Positions 27,519 to 37,125 of a stretch of 64,000 bases of DNA are shown one piece after another. The translations under genes and the position numbers were made by a program. The notes beneath the pieces are model-generated. The model did not search any database and was not told where the DNA came from. It worked only from the letters and a program-made list of their open reading frames with translations. The stretch is from Akkermansia muciniphila (GTDB taxonomy: Bacteria > Verrucomicrobiota > Verrucomicrobiia > Verrucomicrobiales > Akkermansiaceae): positions 1-64,000 of the forward strand of contig CAMCIC010000007.1 in the NCBI GenBank assembly GCA_945874895.1, read 5' to 3'. Each line of letters starts with the position of its first letter. Within the stretch, counting starts at the first letter, position 1.

Positions 27519-30500
27519 TCAATCGTCCCCTTCCTCGTCATCCGGCGGTGGTGCTGGTTCATCCTCCTCACCCCCGTGATTGAGAATGAAGGCGAGATCG
27601 TCCAGTCCGAGGTTCGTCGCAAAGCCCTCGTCACCAAGCACGTTGATGACCAACTGCGTCTTCTGGTGCTGCAGGATGCGGATCTTCTCTTCCACGGTAT
27701 CGCGAGTGAGAAGACGGTAGGCGATCACTTTGTTTTTCTGTCCAATCCTGTGGGTTCGGTCGATGGCCTGATTTTCCACCGCAGGGTTCCACCATGGATC
27801 GTAAAGAATCACGTAGGATGCTGACGTCAAGTTCAGACCGGCGCCACCCGCTTTCAGTGAAAGCAGGAACACGCTTGGTTCCTTGGTCGTCTGGAATTTC
27901 TCAATCTCGCCTTTGCGATCCTTGGTCTGACCTGTGAGGTAATTGTAAGGACGGCTTGAGGTTTCGAGGCGAGCCTTGATGAGATCGAGCATCGAAACGA
28001 ACTGCGAGAACACCAATACCTTGTGACCTTCCTCGTGGAGTTGATCGAGCAAGTAGAAGAGCGATTCCATTTTCGCGCTTTCTTCCTTGAGATACTTCGG
28101 ATCGATGAGGCCTGGGTGACAGCAGATCTGACGCAGGCGCATGAGACCTTGCAGAATGGCGAAGGAATTTTTCTTCACGGCCTCGTCGGAATCCATGCCC
28201 AGCAAGGCTTTCTGGATGCGCTTGAGTTCCGCGCGATAGAGTTCCAGTTGCACGCCCTCCATCTTGGAGTAGACCTCCTCCTCGGTTCGTGGTGGAAGAT
28301 CTTGCGCCACTTGCGACTTGGTCCGTCGAATGAGGAACGGGCGCAAACGAGCTGCGAGGCGCTGTTGGCTTCCGGAGTCCTTGCGTTTGTCGAAGCGCTT
28401 CTTGAAATACGCCCGCGATCCAAGAACGCCAGGCATAGCAAAGGCCATCAACGACCACATGTCCATCAGACGGTTTTCGATCGGAGTACCTGTGAGCACC
28501 AAACGGTTGCCGGCATCCAATTCCCGAGCTGCTTTGGCTGCTTTTGAATCAGGGTTCTTGATCTGTTGACCTTCATCGAGAATGACCGTCAGCCACTGGA
28601 TCTTGTTGAGCAACTCGCCACAGACGCGGAGCTGTGCGTAGTTCATGACCAACATGTCGAGCGTGTTTTGATAATACTCGAGATCGATGTCATCGCGGTT
28701 GCGCAGGATCTTGACATTGAGTTCTGGGGCGAACTTGTGCGCCTCCGTCACCCATACATCGAGCACCGACTTGGGACAGACGATGAGCACCGGTTTCTTC
28801 TTGTTGCTTTTCTTGACTGCCTCGTTGCGCAACCAAAGGACATAGGTGAGCGACTGAATCGTTTTACCCAAGCCCATGTCATCGGCGAGGATGCCGCCGA
28901 AATTGTTCGTCGCCAGATAGGCGAGGAATCGGAAACCTTCCACCTGATAAGGACGCAAGGTGGCGTTGAGATTGGTGGGAAGCTCGGCATCGACTTCGAT
29001 GACGATATCATTCGCACGATCCTTGATTTTTTTCCAAGCTTTCGGATCGAAAACGTCTGCGGCTTTGGGATCAGCCAACTGCAAGGCATGCATGCGGTGG
29101 GTTTCACCGGAGAGGTCAAAGGGATCGAGTCCGAGACGCGTGACCGCATCACGTTGTTCAGGGTCCAATTTGATCTCCAATCTCATCCACGAACCATCCT
29201 CCATGCGAACATAACCACCACGCGCGGCCACAAGCTGGCGAATCTGCGCTTTTGTTAGATTCACACCTTCCACATCGATGACGATGCGCAGGTCAAACCA
29301 GTCGATTTCCTGATTCACCACCTCGAATCGCACTGCGGCGCTAACGGGGTCGTTGAGGATCGTTTTGAGACGAGCATCGATGTCCAATTCCACCTCAGGC
29401 GGCATCGATCGCACCCATTCGGCAAATTTTTCCGGGAAGTTTTTTGTGAGACGCGTCTTGAACGATACCAGTTTTTCATCGTAGGTCAGCGACATGTCAT
29501 CCAAGAGCCTTGGCACACAGTGAAGATCTTCGCGAGCGAATCGCATGAGTTGCTTGCCCTTGACCACCTGTTGTTCCACCAGTTCCCAGCCTTCCTTGCT
29601 GAGGCGCTCGGTGCGACGGCCTTTGGTTTCCAGTGCGGTGACATCGACCACCAAGTGCTCCGTTTCGGCAGACGTTAGACCGGCTACCAGTTTCATTTCC
29701 AACTTCGGCTTCAGCTCGAGATCAACCACACGCTTGGTGAGCGACTCCGGCAGGGATGCCCCAATTTTCCGGAGGAACTCTACCCCTTCGAGCGAATCGA
29801 TCACGCGCTTGGGGATGAAATAGCGAGGCATGATCTCCGTCTCATTCAGCCAGCGAGGAGGTCCAGGAAAAACAGTTTCATCGGATTGGTAGAGTTCCAC
29901 ACGCCCGGGCAACAAACGCACGGAGTGAGAGACATTTTCGCCAGCGGCAGTAACGAGTTGAAGGGCAAAATTGCTGGAATCGTAGGGATCGTCCTCACAC
30001 TGCCAGCGCAATGGTTCGTCCACCACTTTGAAATGCTTCTCATCGAGATTGACGAGATAGCCTTTGAGTGCCGGTTGACGGAACAGGCGGTTCATGAAAC
30101 GGCAGCTCTCTTCTTGATCGAAGTCAAACAGCGCATCCCCCTCTTTGCGATAGAAGGAAAGGAAATGTTCCCACAGGATCTGACTGGAGGGGTCCATGCG
30201 CATCGCAGCCTCCATGTAGAGGGCAGCGTAGCGCTCGATATCGGATTTCTCCCGCAATTGCAGCCACTCTCGCCCTTTTTCACGGAGCTCGATGCGGGCC
30301 TCGTTGATCGTGGCCACCAATCGCACTTCCGCCTCGAACGGCGGCTCGCTAGGAGGACGTTCATTGACTCGTTCGATGCGCTCATACCAAGCCGCCACCT
30401 CGCGTTCCTGCTCCCACTCCGACATCTTTTTCTGCACCGACTCCAGATCGGTGATGACGTTCATGAACTCAGGATATGGCAGCTTTTTCTTGTAAAAGGC

Positions 30501-31040
30501 GTATGCGATGTAATTCCAGAACTCCAGAATATCGCTTGGTGGCATGGGCCACAGCTCCAGCGGTTCGTAGCTCGTGATTTCCCAGCGAGGCGAAATGCGG
30601 ACCATGTCGTGATCGTGCACTTCTCCTTCGATCACGTAACGGCGGTAGCGTTTTTCGATTTTGGTGACGAAATCCGCTTCTTTGTCATCCAGTTCGCGAC
30701 CGAGTTTTTCCTCGATCAAGTCCAACACGGGAGCGTCGTCAAATTCGTTCGGTGACTCGGGAAGATCTTCGCCGCGATGCATGCGCTCCATCATGGTGGC
30801 ATACTGGCACGCGCCAGCGACGATCTCATCCTCAGCGGTACAACTGCCAAACCAGCGGTTGCCCTGAAGCCGCAGACTGGTCCGATGCACGCCCGTTTCA
30901 TCTTCGACGCGTCCTTGGATAAAAAGGTGGTTGCCGAAAATTTGTGTAACTGCTCCGTCTTTTTGCAGCAATTCACCTTTTTTGCGGGATTCTTCTGGAA
31001 AGCTGTTGAGGAAATTCAGTGTAGCACGGTCTGGATTCAT
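27519..31040 (-). CDS. SNF2-family DEAD/DEAH helicase (1173 aa)
   Basis: GILADDMGLGKTIQSL, LDEGQQIKN, LTGTPIENRLMDMWSL, VFLLSLKAGGAGLNLTSA, DRTHRIGQKNKV motifs. Confidence 0.95.
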   Translation of the reverse strand: MNPDRATLNFLNSFPEESRKKGELLQKDGAVTQIFGNHLFIQGRVEDETGVHRTSLRLQGNRWFGSCTAEDEIVAGACQYATMMERMHRGEDLPESPNEFDDAPVLDLIEEKLGRELDDKEADFVTKIEKRYRRYVIEGEVHDHDMVRISPRWEITSYEPLELWPMPPSDILEFWNYIAYAFYKKKLPYPEFMNVITDLESVQKKMSEWEQEREVAAWYERIERVNERPPSEPPFEAEVRLVATINEARIELREKGREWLQLREKSDIERYAALYMEAAMRMDPSSQILWEHFLSFYRKEGDALFDFDQEESCRFMNRLFRQPALKGYLVNLDEKHFKVVDEPLRWQCEDDPYDSSNFALQLVTAAGENVSHSVRLLPGRVELYQSDETVFPGPPRWLNETEIMPRYFIPKRVIDSLEGVEFLRKIGASLPESLTKRVVDLELKPKLEMKLVAGLTSAETEHLVVDVTALETKGRRTERLSKEGWELVEQQVVKGKQLMRFAREDLHCVPRLLDDMSLTYDEKLVSFKTRLTKNFPEKFAEWVRSMPPEVELDIDARLKTILNDPVSAAVRFEVVNQEIDWFDLRIVIDVEGVNLTKAQIRQLVAARGGYVRMEDGSWMRLEIKLDPEQRDAVTRLGLDPFDLSGETHRMHALQLADPKAADVFDPKAWKKIKDRANDIVIEVDAELPTNLNATLRPYQVEGFRFLAYLATNNFGGILADDMGLGKTIQSLTYVLWLRNEAVKKSNKKKPVLIVCPKSVLDVWVTEAHKFAPELNVKILRNRDDIDLEYYQNTLDMLVMNYAQLRVCGELLNKIQWLTVILDEGQQIKNPDSKAAKAARELDAGNRLVLTGTPIENRLMDMWSLMAFAMPGVLGSRAYFKKRFDKRKDSGSQQRLAARLRPFLIRRTKSQVAQDLPPRTEEEVYSKMEGVQLELYRAELKRIQKALLGMDSDEAVKKNSFAILQGLMRLRQICCHPGLIDPKYLKEESAKMESLFYLLDQLHEEGHKVLVFSQFVSMLDLIKARLETSSRPYNYLTGQTKDRKGEIEKFQTTKEPSVFLLSLKAGGAGLNLTSASYVILYDPWWNPAVENQAIDRTHRIGQKNKVIAYRLLTRDTVEEKIRILQHQKTQLVINVLGDEGFATNLGLDDLAFILNHGGEEDEPAPPPDDEEGDD

Positions 31041-31211
31041 CGCAATATTGGGGAAAATGTCGCACCAAAAATCATAGGTGGAGAGGCGATTTTACACATT
31101 CATTTTCCTCTCTGCAACAAAAACCGCAACAACTGAAAAAATACCTTGTGGTACATGGCTTCAAGTGGCTGCCACGATGCCAAATCAGCCATGATTTTGG
31201 TGACGCAATCG

Positions 31212-33368
31212 CTAACGCTTTCTTTTCACTGGTAATGGCGGAGCTGCTAGAGAACCCGTGCCTTCTTTCAATGCCTTGATCTGATCACGCAAATGAGCCG
31301 CGAGCTCGAACTCCAACTTCGCCGATGCCTCGCGCATTTGCTTCTCGAGCTGCGCCATGACAGCATCGGCATCATACACCCCGCCATCCTCGGCGACCCG
31401 GGCGGTATTCTCATCGTCTTCCACGCCATATTTCGGCGTCTCCATCTGCAGAGATTCCTGAATGCCTCGCACCACACTGCGCGGCGTAATTCCATGCGCT
31501 TCATTGTGCGCCAATTGTTTTTCTCGACGTTTGGCAGTGATATTGAGCAATGCTTGGATGGAGTCCGTCACAGTATCGCAAAACAAATAGCATTCCCCAT
31601 TCACGTGACGTGCAGCACGGCCCGCAGTCTGAATCAAGGAGGTGTCGTTGCGCAAGAATCCCTCCTTGTCGGCATCGAGAATGCAAACGAGCGACACTTC
31701 GGGCAGATCGAGGCCTTCGCGCAAGAGATTGATGCCCACGAGCACGTCACAAGAACCTGCGCGGAGTTGACGCAGAATTTCCACGCGCTCCACCGTATCG
31801 ATATCAGCATGGATGTATCGAACCTTGAGACCAGTCTTCTGCAGGTATTCCGATAGGTCCTCAGCAGTTTTTTTCGTGAGAGTGGTAACCAAGGCCCGTT
31901 CTCCGCGCGCCACGCGTTGGCGGCACAATTCGATGGTCTCATCGATCTGCCCCTTGAGTTCGCGCAGATGAATCAGCGGATCGAGCAATCCAGTGGGTCG
32001 GATGATTTGTTCGACCACGAGCGGAAATCCAGGCTTCGATACCGCAAAGGAATCGAGCGGATCATCCGCCCCGCTGGCCTTGATGCCTAGTTTTTTTCGA
32101 TTCACGTAGCCCACCTGCTCGGGGCGGGTTTTGACATCGATGAATTTTTTATTATCAGGGCGCGAGTTCACCAGCTCAAAGGCTCCGGGCGTGGCGCTGA
32201 CATAAACGCGCTGGCCGGTCATTTGCATAAACTCGGAGAATTTCAAAGGCCGGTTATCCAACGCGCTGGGAAGACGGAATCCGTGATCCACCAAAACGGT
32301 TTTGCGGGACTTATCTCCTTCATACATGCCGCCGATCTGCGGGATGGTGACGTGGCTTTCATCCACGAGCAAAAGATAGTCTTTGGGAAAGAAATCCAGC
32401 AAGGTATAGGGTCGGGCACCCGGCTCGCGCCCAGTGATGTGCCGCGAGTAGTTTTCGATGCCTTGGCAAAACCCCATTTCCCGCATCATCTCGAGGTCGT
32501 AATCCGTGCGCATCTTGATTCGTTGCGCCTCTAACAGCTTTTTCTGCGATTCCAAGGTTTCCACCCGCGCGGTCAGCTCCTGCTGGATGGTCTGCATGGC
32601 GCGCTTCAGTTTGTCCGCAGGTGTGGCGAATTGTTTCGCAGGGAAAAAGATGTAGTCGTCCACTCTCTCCATCACGGTGCCTGTGAGGGAATCAATGGCG
32701 CTGATGCGTTCCACTTCATCGCCGAAAAACTCGACGCGGACTGCCGTTTGTTCCAGGTAAGCAGGATGCACCTCGACGACATCACCGCGCACGCGGAATT
32801 TTCCGCGCCCGAAGGCGATGTCATTGCGCTCGAACATCAGGTCGCACAACTGCACCAGAAACGGATCGCGACCGATCGTGTCCCCCACCCGTAACGGATA
32901 CATCATGTTTTGATAATCATCGGGCGAACCTAAGCCGTAGATGCAGGAAACGGAGGCAATCACGATTGTGTCATCGCGCGTCAACAATGAACCCATGGTG
33001 CTCAGACGAAGGCGCTCGATCTCGTCATTGATTGACGAATCTTTTTCAATGTAGGTGTCCGATCGAGGGATGTAGGCTTCGGGCTGATAATAATCGAAGT
33101 AGGAAACAAAATACTCCACCGCGTTATTCGGGAAAAAATTGCGAAATTCCGAATACAACTGCGCCGCCAGAGTCTTGTTGTGGCTCATGATCAGCGTCGG
33201 CTTATTGACGCGCTGAATCAAATTCGCCATGGTGAATGTTTTGCCGGATCCGGTGACTCCGAGCAAGGTCTGGTGTCCATTTCCCGCATCCAGCGAGCGC
33301 ACCAGCTTTTCAATCGCTTGGTGCTGATCGCCACTGGGACGGTAATCGCTGGAAAGTTCGAAAGGCAT
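31212..33368 (-). CDS. uvrB: Excinuclease ABC subunit B
   Basis: GVTGSGKTFTMANLI, YFVSYFDYYQPEAYIP, LLREGLDLPEVSLVCILDADKEGFLR; C-terminal UVR motif. Confidence 0.97.
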   Translation of the reverse strand: MPFELSSDYRPSGDQHQAIEKLVRSLDAGNGHQTLLGVTGSGKTFTMANLIQRVNKPTLIMSHNKTLAAQLYSEFRNFFPNNAVEYFVSYFDYYQPEAYIPRSDTYIEKDSSINDEIERLRLSTMGSLLTRDDTIVIASVSCIYGLGSPDDYQNMMYPLRVGDTIGRDPFLVQLCDLMFERNDIAFGRGKFRVRGDVVEVHPAYLEQTAVRVEFFGDEVERISAIDSLTGTVMERVDDYIFFPAKQFATPADKLKRAMQTIQQELTARVETLESQKKLLEAQRIKMRTDYDLEMMREMGFCQGIENYSRHITGREPGARPYTLLDFFPKDYLLLVDESHVTIPQIGGMYEGDKSRKTVLVDHGFRLPSALDNRPLKFSEFMQMTGQRVYVSATPGAFELVNSRPDNKKFIDVKTRPEQVGYVNRKKLGIKASGADDPLDSFAVSKPGFPLVVEQIIRPTGLLDPLIHLRELKGQIDETIELCRQRVARGERALVTTLTKKTAEDLSEYLQKTGLKVRYIHADIDTVERVEILRQLRAGSCDVLVGINLLREGLDLPEVSLVCILDADKEGFLRNDTSLIQTAGRAARHVNGECYLFCDTVTDSIQALLNITAKRREKQLAHNEAHGITPRSVVRGIQESLQMETPKYGVEDDENTARVAEDGGVYDADAVMAQLEKQMREASAKLEFELAAHLRDQIKALKEGTGSLAAPPLPVKRKR

Positions 33369-33440
33369 CGGCCACCACCCTAAAATCGGAGCGAACGAAT
33401 GCAACGACTATTCGTCCAAGAGTGGCTCGAAAATTCCGAT

Positions 33441-35564
33441 TCATTCCGGCTTCACCGCGAACCGCAGTCCGGGGAATTCCCTCACCACTGCAAGCGGCTT
33501 ACCAGGTTCGTGGAGAACAGGAACGAAAGTGAACATCCAACGGCGCATTCCTTTCACATGCGGCGACTTGATAAGCACCTCGTTCCACCCTTGGCGCAAA
33601 GGAATCATGGTCGGTGAGCGAAAGTGGTAGTTTTCATCCACGAACGATTCCGTCGAGTGATAGTTCGGCTTTCGGCTCGGCACGGCCCAGTTCGGGGCTT
33701 CGATTTTCTCCCCGTTCACCCAGAACACTGGATGAGAAAAATGCCACTCTCCAGGCTGATTCATGCCCACCTGAAAATTCGATAACTCCCACCACTGCGC
33801 ACTGATCCAAAACGGCACCGATTGCTCGCGATCCGAATGAATGTAGGTGCGTGCGAAGTATGTGGACTCCACCACCTGTTGTTTGCCCCAGACCGGATTG
33901 GCAAAGGTCGGTTGATCCGTGTAGTGGCGAAACACCATGGTTGCACCGCTGCGGATTTCCTCACTCCAAGCATAGGACTTTCCGTCCACTTCCACGATTG
34001 ATCTCGTATCTCCTGGGAAAATGCCAAAGTTCGATTCAGTTTTCCCACCGTGCGGTATCGGCCCGAGAGTCCGCCACACCAGATCCGTTTGCTTCACGTA
34101 GGGAAACTCCTTGCCTTGGAAATACAGATCACGATGCGCGAGAAAGCGGTTTTCGAACTCTCGAAACACCGCCCATTGCTCATGTCCCAGCGGCGGCAGG
34201 TTGGAATAAAACTCGATCCAGTCCTTGTTGCGTGCGTCACTCCAGAGGGCTTCCGAATACACCACCAAAGCAGGAAAGTGTGGCGTTTGCGAAAAATGCT
34301 GACGCGAGTCTTTCATCGGCATATCAGGCCATGAACAGAGAATCCCCCCTAGTCCTTTGCTATGGAGATGCGGGCAGTTTTTGCGAAAAAAAAGGGTCGA
34401 TACCATTTCAAAGGGATCGAAATGATTGAGGTAGTTTTCCTGCGAATCAATGTATTCCCCTCCCTTGACCGGAGGCCGCGTGCGATTCGTCCATGTCTGT
34501 TGGATGGCGTTGGAATCACCCTGCATGCCCGGACTCCAGCGAATCGCTCGGCGTTGGCATTCCCGCACAGTCGCAAAATATTCCGCAAGGGTCGCTGCCG
34601 AGACCTTCTCATGACCTCGGGCCTCATCGGTGCCGATGTGCAGGTAAGGCATCACCTCAGTGGGAGCCAGCGATGCCAATTCGCGGATCAAATCGCAAAG
34701 GATCTTCGTCACCTTCGGGTCATCCATCTTTTCCACCTTCAGAGCGCGGCGGAAACTCGCCGTGTGACCGGGCATATCGAGTTCGGGGATCACAGTAACG
34801 TGCCGCACACGGCAGTATTCCACAAACTCCCTGAACTCCGCCTGCGTGTAATACTTGCCCGGCATTCGATCGAAGGAAGCAGGATCATTCACTTGTGGAT
34901 GAATCTTACTCTCGAGACGCCAACCGTGATTGTCCGTCAAATGCCAATGGTAAACATTCATTTTGTATCGCGATAGAACATCGACGATCTCCTTCAGCAT
35001 GCTGAGCGGCATGTAGTTGCGGCCAGTGTCATTCATTGTGCCGCGAATCGGAAAAGCCGGCCAATCCTTGATCTCCGCTTGCGCGAGACACGTGACATCA
35101 TTCACTCGTGTGGTGAGTTGCGCTAGGGTTTGCAACCCATGCCACCATCCCGGGGCCGCAGCGGCTTCCACGGTGACACCTTTCGCTTTTGCGCTCAGCC
35201 GATACCCCTCGCGCCGATCCTCGAACCAGTCATCCTTTGACACCATAAAACGCAGAGGATAAGCTTCTTGGCTGGGGGGCACAACCTTCACACCTCGCAA
35301 AGCAAACAGCAGCGTGGCCTCTTGCCTAAAGTGCGACAGCATCGCCGCATCCATGGCGTTTTGAGGCAACTCGAGAGAGACCATACGCACGATGGTCTTC
35401 GCCTGTCCCCATGAGCAACTGCGCGGTAGTGGAATCATCGGTGGCGATTCCTGCGAAAAAGAAAACGCCGCAGGCTGCGGAGCAGAGCGGAGAATCGGCT
35501 GCGCCAGCGAAAGAAAAACCCCTGCTACACTCCATAGCAAACACCCATGAATGGTTCGAAACAT
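33441..35564 (-). CDS. Secreted glycoside hydrolase family 20 (beta-N-acetylhexosaminidase-like)
   Basis: Signal peptide; IRGTMNDTGRNYMPLSMLKEIVDVLSRYKMNVYHWHLTDNHGWRLE, HVTVIPELDMPGHT, YLHIGTDEARG. Confidence 0.85.
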   Translation of the reverse strand: MFRTIHGCLLWSVAGVFLSLAQPILRSAPQPAAFSFSQESPPMIPLPRSCSWGQAKTIVRMVSLELPQNAMDAAMLSHFRQEATLLFALRGVKVVPPSQEAYPLRFMVSKDDWFEDRREGYRLSAKAKGVTVEAAAAPGWWHGLQTLAQLTTRVNDVTCLAQAEIKDWPAFPIRGTMNDTGRNYMPLSMLKEIVDVLSRYKMNVYHWHLTDNHGWRLESKIHPQVNDPASFDRMPGKYYTQAEFREFVEYCRVRHVTVIPELDMPGHTASFRRALKVEKMDDPKVTKILCDLIRELASLAPTEVMPYLHIGTDEARGHEKVSAATLAEYFATVRECQRRAIRWSPGMQGDSNAIQQTWTNRTRPPVKGGEYIDSQENYLNHFDPFEMVSTLFFRKNCPHLHSKGLGGILCSWPDMPMKDSRQHFSQTPHFPALVVYSEALWSDARNKDWIEFYSNLPPLGHEQWAVFREFENRFLAHRDLYFQGKEFPYVKQTDLVWRTLGPIPHGGKTESNFGIFPGDTRSIVEVDGKSYAWSEEIRSGATMVFRHYTDQPTFANPVWGKQQVVESTYFARTYIHSDREQSVPFWISAQWWELSNFQVGMNQPGEWHFSHPVFWVNGEKIEAPNWAVPSRKPNYHSTESFVDENYHFRSPTMIPLRQGWNEVLIKSPHVKGMRRWMFTFVPVLHEPGKPLAVVREFPGLRFAVKPE

Positions 35565-35652
35565 ATTTCTTTTACGTGAGGCAAAAGTGAAATTTCACAA
35601 ATCACAACTGGTTGGCAATTCCCACCAGTTGATCCAACCACAATTCCTGTCC

Positions 35653-36606
35653 CTACCCCAGCACCCAGCGGATGCCGAAGGCAATGACCGCGGGCAAGGT
35701 CAACAAGCTAATGGCCGTGGTGACGACAATGATCTGCGCTGCGATTCCCGGTCTGCCGCCATAGAGTTTCGCAATCAACAAGGGCGACATTGCCGCAGGC
35801 ATGGCGGCTTGCACGATCAAAACCTGCTTCAACTCGAGAGCCAGTGGCAAAAATTTCGCCGCCGAGAGTATGATCATTGGGATCACACCCAGACGCAACG
35901 CTGTGCCAAACAATGCGATGCGAAGCGAAGGACGCTCGACCTGCACCATATCGATCATGATCGCGCCAGTCACGAGCAAAGCCGTAGGAAACGCACCACT
36001 TCCCAACCATTTCATCATCTCGCGCACGGGACCGGTGAAATAACGATCAAGCCCGCAAGCAACCAACAACAAGCCTAACACCACCGATACCGCCGGCCCG
36101 TTGATCAGTTTTTTCCACGGGATTTCTTTGTCGTTCGACATCACCATCACCCCGAAGGTCCAGATCGAGAGTTCCACTCCCAAGTTGTGGACCATCAGCA
36201 CCGATACGGCTGCCGCGCCGTAGAGTGCTTGCACGATGGGAATCGCGGTGAACCCGAAATTTTGAATGCCGACGGAGAACCCAAATGTGCGCAAGCCAGC
36301 GCCTTTTTGCAGTTGCATCCAACGCCCTACGATCACCCCCACCGCCATACCCACGAGCAACTCGCTAAAACCGATACCCAAGCTCCAACCTACTACGGAT
36401 CCCTGCTTCAGTGCCTGACTGCCAAGGATCTTGTCCAGAATGAAACACGGATACATGATCTGATAGACCGCATGCATCAATGGTTCATCATGCTCCGCCC
36501 GCAAAATGCGCGCCTTGCGCATCAATACACCCAGCACGATGAGCAGATACGCCGGCAACACAGCTGTAATGATGGCATTTGCGGACAACACGACCACAGC
36601 ATCCAC
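35653..36606 (-). CDS. AEC family (auxin efflux carrier-like) transporter
   Basis: About 10 hydrophobic segments; FGFSVGIQNFGFTAIPIVQALYG, GVELSIWTFGVMVM, VQAAMPAAMSPLLIAKLYGG. Confidence 0.88.
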   Translation of the reverse strand: MDAVVVLSANAIITAVLPAYLLIVLGVLMRKARILRAEHDEPLMHAVYQIMYPCFILDKILGSQALKQGSVVGWSLGIGFSELLVGMAVGVIVGRWMQLQKGAGLRTFGFSVGIQNFGFTAIPIVQALYGAAAVSVLMVHNLGVELSIWTFGVMVMSNDKEIPWKKLINGPAVSVVLGLLLVACGLDRYFTGPVREMMKWLGSGAFPTALLVTGAIMIDMVQVERPSLRIALFGTALRLGVIPMIILSAAKFLPLALELKQVLIVQAAMPAAMSPLLIAKLYGGRPGIAAQIIVVTTAISLLTLPAVIAFGIRWVLG

Positions 36607-36794
36607 ATTTCAAACAGTCGTGCAAGTGTGATTGAACAACATCAACAAAGGCGGGGTCAGCCCATGACGATCACTCCATATCCCCTACCCGTTCATACCA
36701 ACCACCCGACGATCACACCGACGGCGTTTTAAGGAATCAAAACTTGCAAAACCAAACTCATTGATTTCTCTCACGCATTCGCTAGGCTTCGCGC

Positions 36795-37109
36795 ATGGAA
36801 TTGACTGGCATCGACCGCGATGACTTCCGACGTTTGTTGTCGGACATCGGATCGATGCGCATGCCCTACGGAAAATTCGGCCCCAAGGAATGCCCGCCCA
36901 AGGGCGTGTGGATCTGCGACCTGCCTGTCGAATACCTTGCTTGGTTCAAGGAGCGAGGGTTTCCCAAGGACCGGCTCGGAGAACTTCTTTCCGCCGTATA
37001 TGACATCAAGTCACATGGCATGGACGCGCTCTTCGATCCGATACGTCAAGCCCATGGTGGGCGCTCGCATCTCCGCCCGAAACGACCCACTTCCTTTGAT
37101 TTTGAATAA
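36795..37109 (+). CDS. DUF3820 family protein
   Basis: MRMPYGKFGPKECPPKGVWICDLPVEYLAWFKERGFPKDRLGELL matches the short DUF3820 pattern. Confidence 0.8.
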   Translation: MELTGIDRDDFRRLLSDIGSMRMPYGKFGPKECPPKGVWICDLPVEYLAWFKERGFPKDRLGELLSAVYDIKSHGMDALFDPIRQAHGGRSHLRPKRPTSFDFE

Positions 37110-37125
37110 ACCTTTCCCATCGCTT

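Noticed and set aside
29886-30755. 289-aa plus-strand ORF opposite the SNF2 helicase
   Set aside because: Antisense shadow; no start context or domain.
36820-37125. N-terminal extension of the GH78-like ORF to 36820
   Set aside because: Would overlap the DUF3820 gene in another frame; the ATG at 37126 begins a normal signal peptide.
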